Shown: in pieces, positions 61,952-64,000 of the stretch
Layout: each line of letters begins with the position of its first letter
Position numbering within the stretch: position 1 is the stretch's first letter
DNA from: Neptunomonas japonica JAMM 1380
GTDB lineage: Bacteria > Pseudomonadota > Gammaproteobacteria > Pseudomonadales > Balneatricaceae
Length of the DNA stretch: 64,000 nucleotides
Direction: 5' to 3'
Assembly: GCF_016592555.1 (NCBI RefSeq)
Contig: NZ_AP014546.1
Location: forward strand, 1,302,001-1,366,000
Notes under the pieces: model-generated
The model's database searches: none
What the model was told of the DNA's origin: nothing
What the model saw: only the letters and a program-made list of their open reading frames with translations
Made by a program: the position numbers and the translations under genes

Positions 61952-64000
61952 TCACACCATCATCTTGATGGGTTCAGCGACTGATTTTTCGATCTCATTG
62001 GCTGGACGAATTTGGCCGCGTTCTTCAATAAAGACGATGTTGTTGTCGGTTTTTTCGCTGTTAACGAAAGTACGGAAGCGTTTTAATGCGTCCTCATCGT
62101 TTAGAGTGCGTTTCCATTCACATTCGTAGGCAGCAATCACATGAGCCATTTGGCTTTCAAGTGCTTCGTTCAAGGTTAGATGATCGTCGATGACTACTTT
62201 TCTTAGGTAGTCCAAACCTCCGTCAAGATTTTCCATCCAGACAGATGTACGCTGTAGGCGTTTACCGGTTTTTATATAAAACATCAGAAAGCGGTCGATG
62301 TACTTAATTAATGTTTCTTTATCTAAATCGGTAGCAAATAGGTCTCCGTGGCGAGGCTTCATGCCGCCGTTGCCACAAAGATATAGATTCCAGCCTTTTT
62401 CAGTAGCGATAATGCCAACATCCTTGCTCTGTGCTTCGGCACATTCACGTGTACAGCCGGATACGCCAAATTTGATTTTATGCGGTGCTCGTAAGCCCTT
62501 GTAACGGTTTTCAAGCTCAATGGCGAGGCCTGCGCTATCATCCACACCGTAGCGACACCAAGTGCTACCAACGCAAGATTTAACCGTACGTAAGGATTTG
62601 CCGTAAGCGTGGCCGGTTTCCATACCGGCATCAATTAACTCTTTCCAGATAGTCGGTAGTTGCTCAAGGCGTGCTCCAAACAGATCGATACGTTGGCCGC
62701 CAGTGACCTTTGTATAGAGGTTATATTTTTTACCGACTTGTCCAATGGCAATGAGTTGGTCGGGTGTGATCTCACCGCCAGGTACACGAGGCACCACCGA
62801 GTAAGTGCCGTCTTTTTGCATGTTAGCCATAAAGGTGTCGTTGGTATCTTGTAAACCAACGTGCGGTGTATCAAGAATGTACTCGTTCCAACAAGATGCC
62901 AGCAATGAGCCGACCAGTGGTTTGCAGATCTCACAACCATGGCCATGGCCATGCGTGCTTAATAAGCTCTCAAAGGTTTTGATCTCTTCTATGCGGATAA
63001 TGCTGTAGAGATCTTCGCGGGTATAGGCAAAGTGCTCACAGATGTCGGTGCATACTTCAACACCGCGCTGTTCTAATTCGTAATTAACAAGGTCGGTTAG
63101 CAACTGATTACAACCACCGCAGCCAGAAGCCGCTTTCGTGTCAGCTTTAACGTCGCAAACGGTTTGTGCCCCCGCTTCAATTGAGCAAAAAATGGCACCT
63201 TTGGTTACATCATGGCATGAGCAGATATGTGCCGTATCAGGTAGCGCGCTAACACCTAAACCGGTTTCTGCATCGTCCCCACCAAAGTTAGGTACGATTA
63301 ATGTTTCGGGGTTGGAAGGTAGCTTAATACCGTTAAGTGCATACTGTAGCAAGGTGCCGTAATCATTGGCTTCACCCACCAAAATTGCGCCAAGTAACTC
63401 ATTACCGCTTTCTGATACGACAATCTTTTTATAGATGCCGTTTACTTGGTCATTATAGGTGTAACTCAGCGCTCCTTTGGTATGGCCGTGTGCATCGCCG
63501 ATGCTTGCAACATCAATGCCCATCAGTTTCAGTTTGGTACTCATGTCGGCACCAAGGAACTGTTTTTCTCCACCAATAAGCTGCTCGACTACCACTTTTG
63601 CCATGGTGTAGCCAGGAGCAACTAGTCCGTATATACGGCCATTCCACAGAGCACACTCGCCAATGGAGTAGATGTTCTCATCGGACGTTTGGCAGTTATT
63701 ATCGATCACGATACCGCCACGCTCACCAACTTCAAGGCCACATTCGCGAGCCAAATTGTCGCGTGGGCGAATGCCGGCAGAGAAGAGAATCAAATCGGTT
63801 TCTAATACTTCACCATCAGCAAATTCCATTCGGTGAAAAGCATCATCACCATCGATAATCTGCTGAGTGTTTTTACCGGTATGCACTTGCACGCCGAGCT
63901 CTTCAATTTTGCTGCGTAAAAGATCACCGCCACCGTCGTCTAGCTGAACTGCCATCAAGCGGGGTGCAAATTCAACGACGTGTGTTTCTAGCCCCAGATC
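61952..64000 (-). CDS. nirB: Nitrite reductase [NAD(P)H] large subunit, 5' end outside the window
   Basis: NirB reduces nitrite to ammonium with NADH. The frame is open to the window edge; 682 residues are visible. The end of the FAD/NAD domain (ETDLILFSAGIRPRDN, NIYSIGECALWNG) comes first. A BFD-type [2Fe-2S] domain (CSCHDVTKGAIFCS, CGGCNQL) follows, then the siroheme domain. The siroheme/[4Fe-4S] ligands are CVGSTWC and CTRECAEA. The N-terminal ~150-200 residues are missing. With nasA at 43 kb it completes nitrate assimilation. Confidence 0.96.
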   Translation of the reverse strand, partial: DLGLETHVVEFAPRLMAVQLDDGGGDLLRSKIEELGVQVHTGKNTQQIIDGDDAFHRMEFADGEVLETDLILFSAGIRPRDNLARECGLEVGERGGIVIDNNCQTSDENIYSIGECALWNGRIYGLVAPGYTMAKVVVEQLIGGEKQFLGADMSTKLKLMGIDVASIGDAHGHTKGALSYTYNDQVNGIYKKIVVSESGNELLGAILVGEANDYGTLLQYALNGIKLPSNPETLIVPNFGGDDAETGLGVSALPDTAHICSCHDVTKGAIFCSIEAGAQTVCDVKADTKAASGCGGCNQLLTDLVNYELEQRGVEVCTDICEHFAYTREDLYSIIRIEEIKTFESLLSTHGHGHGCEICKPLVGSLLASCWNEYILDTPHVGLQDTNDTFMANMQKDGTYSVVPRVPGGEITPDQLIAIGQVGKKYNLYTKVTGGQRIDLFGARLEQLPTIWKELIDAGMETGHAYGKSLRTVKSCVGSTWCRYGVDDSAGLAIELENRYKGLRAPHKIKFGVSGCTRECAEAQSKDVGIIATEKGWNLYLCGNGGMKPRHGDLFATDLDKETLIKYIDRFLMFYIKTGKRLQRTSVWMENLDGGLDYLRKVVIDDHLTLNEALESQMAHVIAAYECEWKRTLNDEDALKRFRTFVNSEKTDNNIVFIEERGQIRPANEIEKSVAEPIKMMV

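Overview
The window looks like chromosome from a marine, heterotrophic gammaproteobacterium, most likely in or near the Oceanospirillales. The reasons are the moderate AT-rich composition, a monomeric NADP isocitrate dehydrogenase, a pspF/pspAB locus, two tripartite TRAP transporters with solute catabolism genes, assimilatory nitrate/nitrite reductases, and a CLCA_X-type protein. The assignment is inference from gene content; no rRNA or marker comparison was possible.

Layout. 1-5.3 kb: phage-shock genes (pspB end, pspA, divergent pspF) followed, unusually, by ftsA and ftsZ without the rest of the dcw cluster. 5.3-14.7 kb: a thioredoxin-fold DUF255 protein, a CLCA_X protein, tRNA-Ser(GGA), a hemerythrin, a diguanylate cyclase, D-serine ammonia-lyase and monomeric icd. 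15.1-21 kb: an AT-rich island that looks like a Fap-like extracellular fibre secretion locus. It holds a coiled-coil plus beta-barrel outer-membrane protein, an OmpR-like regulator, a highly repetitive Asn/Asp/Ser protein, a frameshifted small secreted protein, a periplasmic C39-type cysteine peptidase, and a secreted protein carrying a double-glycine motif. 21.2-30.6 kb: ccoG, a MocR regulator, a double cupin, a decayed SDR gene, a TauE-like permease, mtnK, two DUF2157/GDYXXLXY membrane proteins and dgkA. 30.7-34.3 kb: a PLP sulfur-amino-acid enzyme with a damaged N-terminus, a threonine aldolase remnant, and a short integron cassette array (attC sites, no integrase in view) carrying a nucleotide-cyclase-like gene and a collagen-repeat membrane protein gene.

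34.3-41.7 kb: a LysR-controlled TRAP / FAD amine oxidoreductase / cupin / RidA catabolic operon, then a cupin and an AhpD-like gene. 41.7-49.4 kb: LysR, a rhodanese gene broken by an 8-bp tandem duplication, nasA with a sigma-54/NtrC-type control region, a MscS channel, a Rap1a/Tai-like protein and a PEP-CTERM nidogen-domain protein. 49.7 kb: a Fur-box-controlled small RNA candidate with a strong terminator. 50.2-58.6 kb: a catabolic cluster with diaminopropionate ammonia-lyase, an Lrp regulator, an Asp/Glu racemase-like protein, M20 and M24 hydrolases and a TRAP transporter, which suggests use of a diaminopropionate- or ectoine-like compound. 58.8-64 kb: a DsbA/HCCA-isomerase protein, a chemoreceptor behind a GntR-type palindrome, and nirD with the 3' part of nirB.

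The most novel candidates are the 15-21 kb secretion/fibre locus, in which a periplasmic C39 peptidase sits beside Sec-exported proteins bearing ELDxxRG-(R)-GG motifs; the integron cassettes at 32-34 kb; and the Fur-controlled sRNA. At least four genes carry small frame disruptions at slippage-prone or short repeats, so either contingency switching or sequencing error should be considered.
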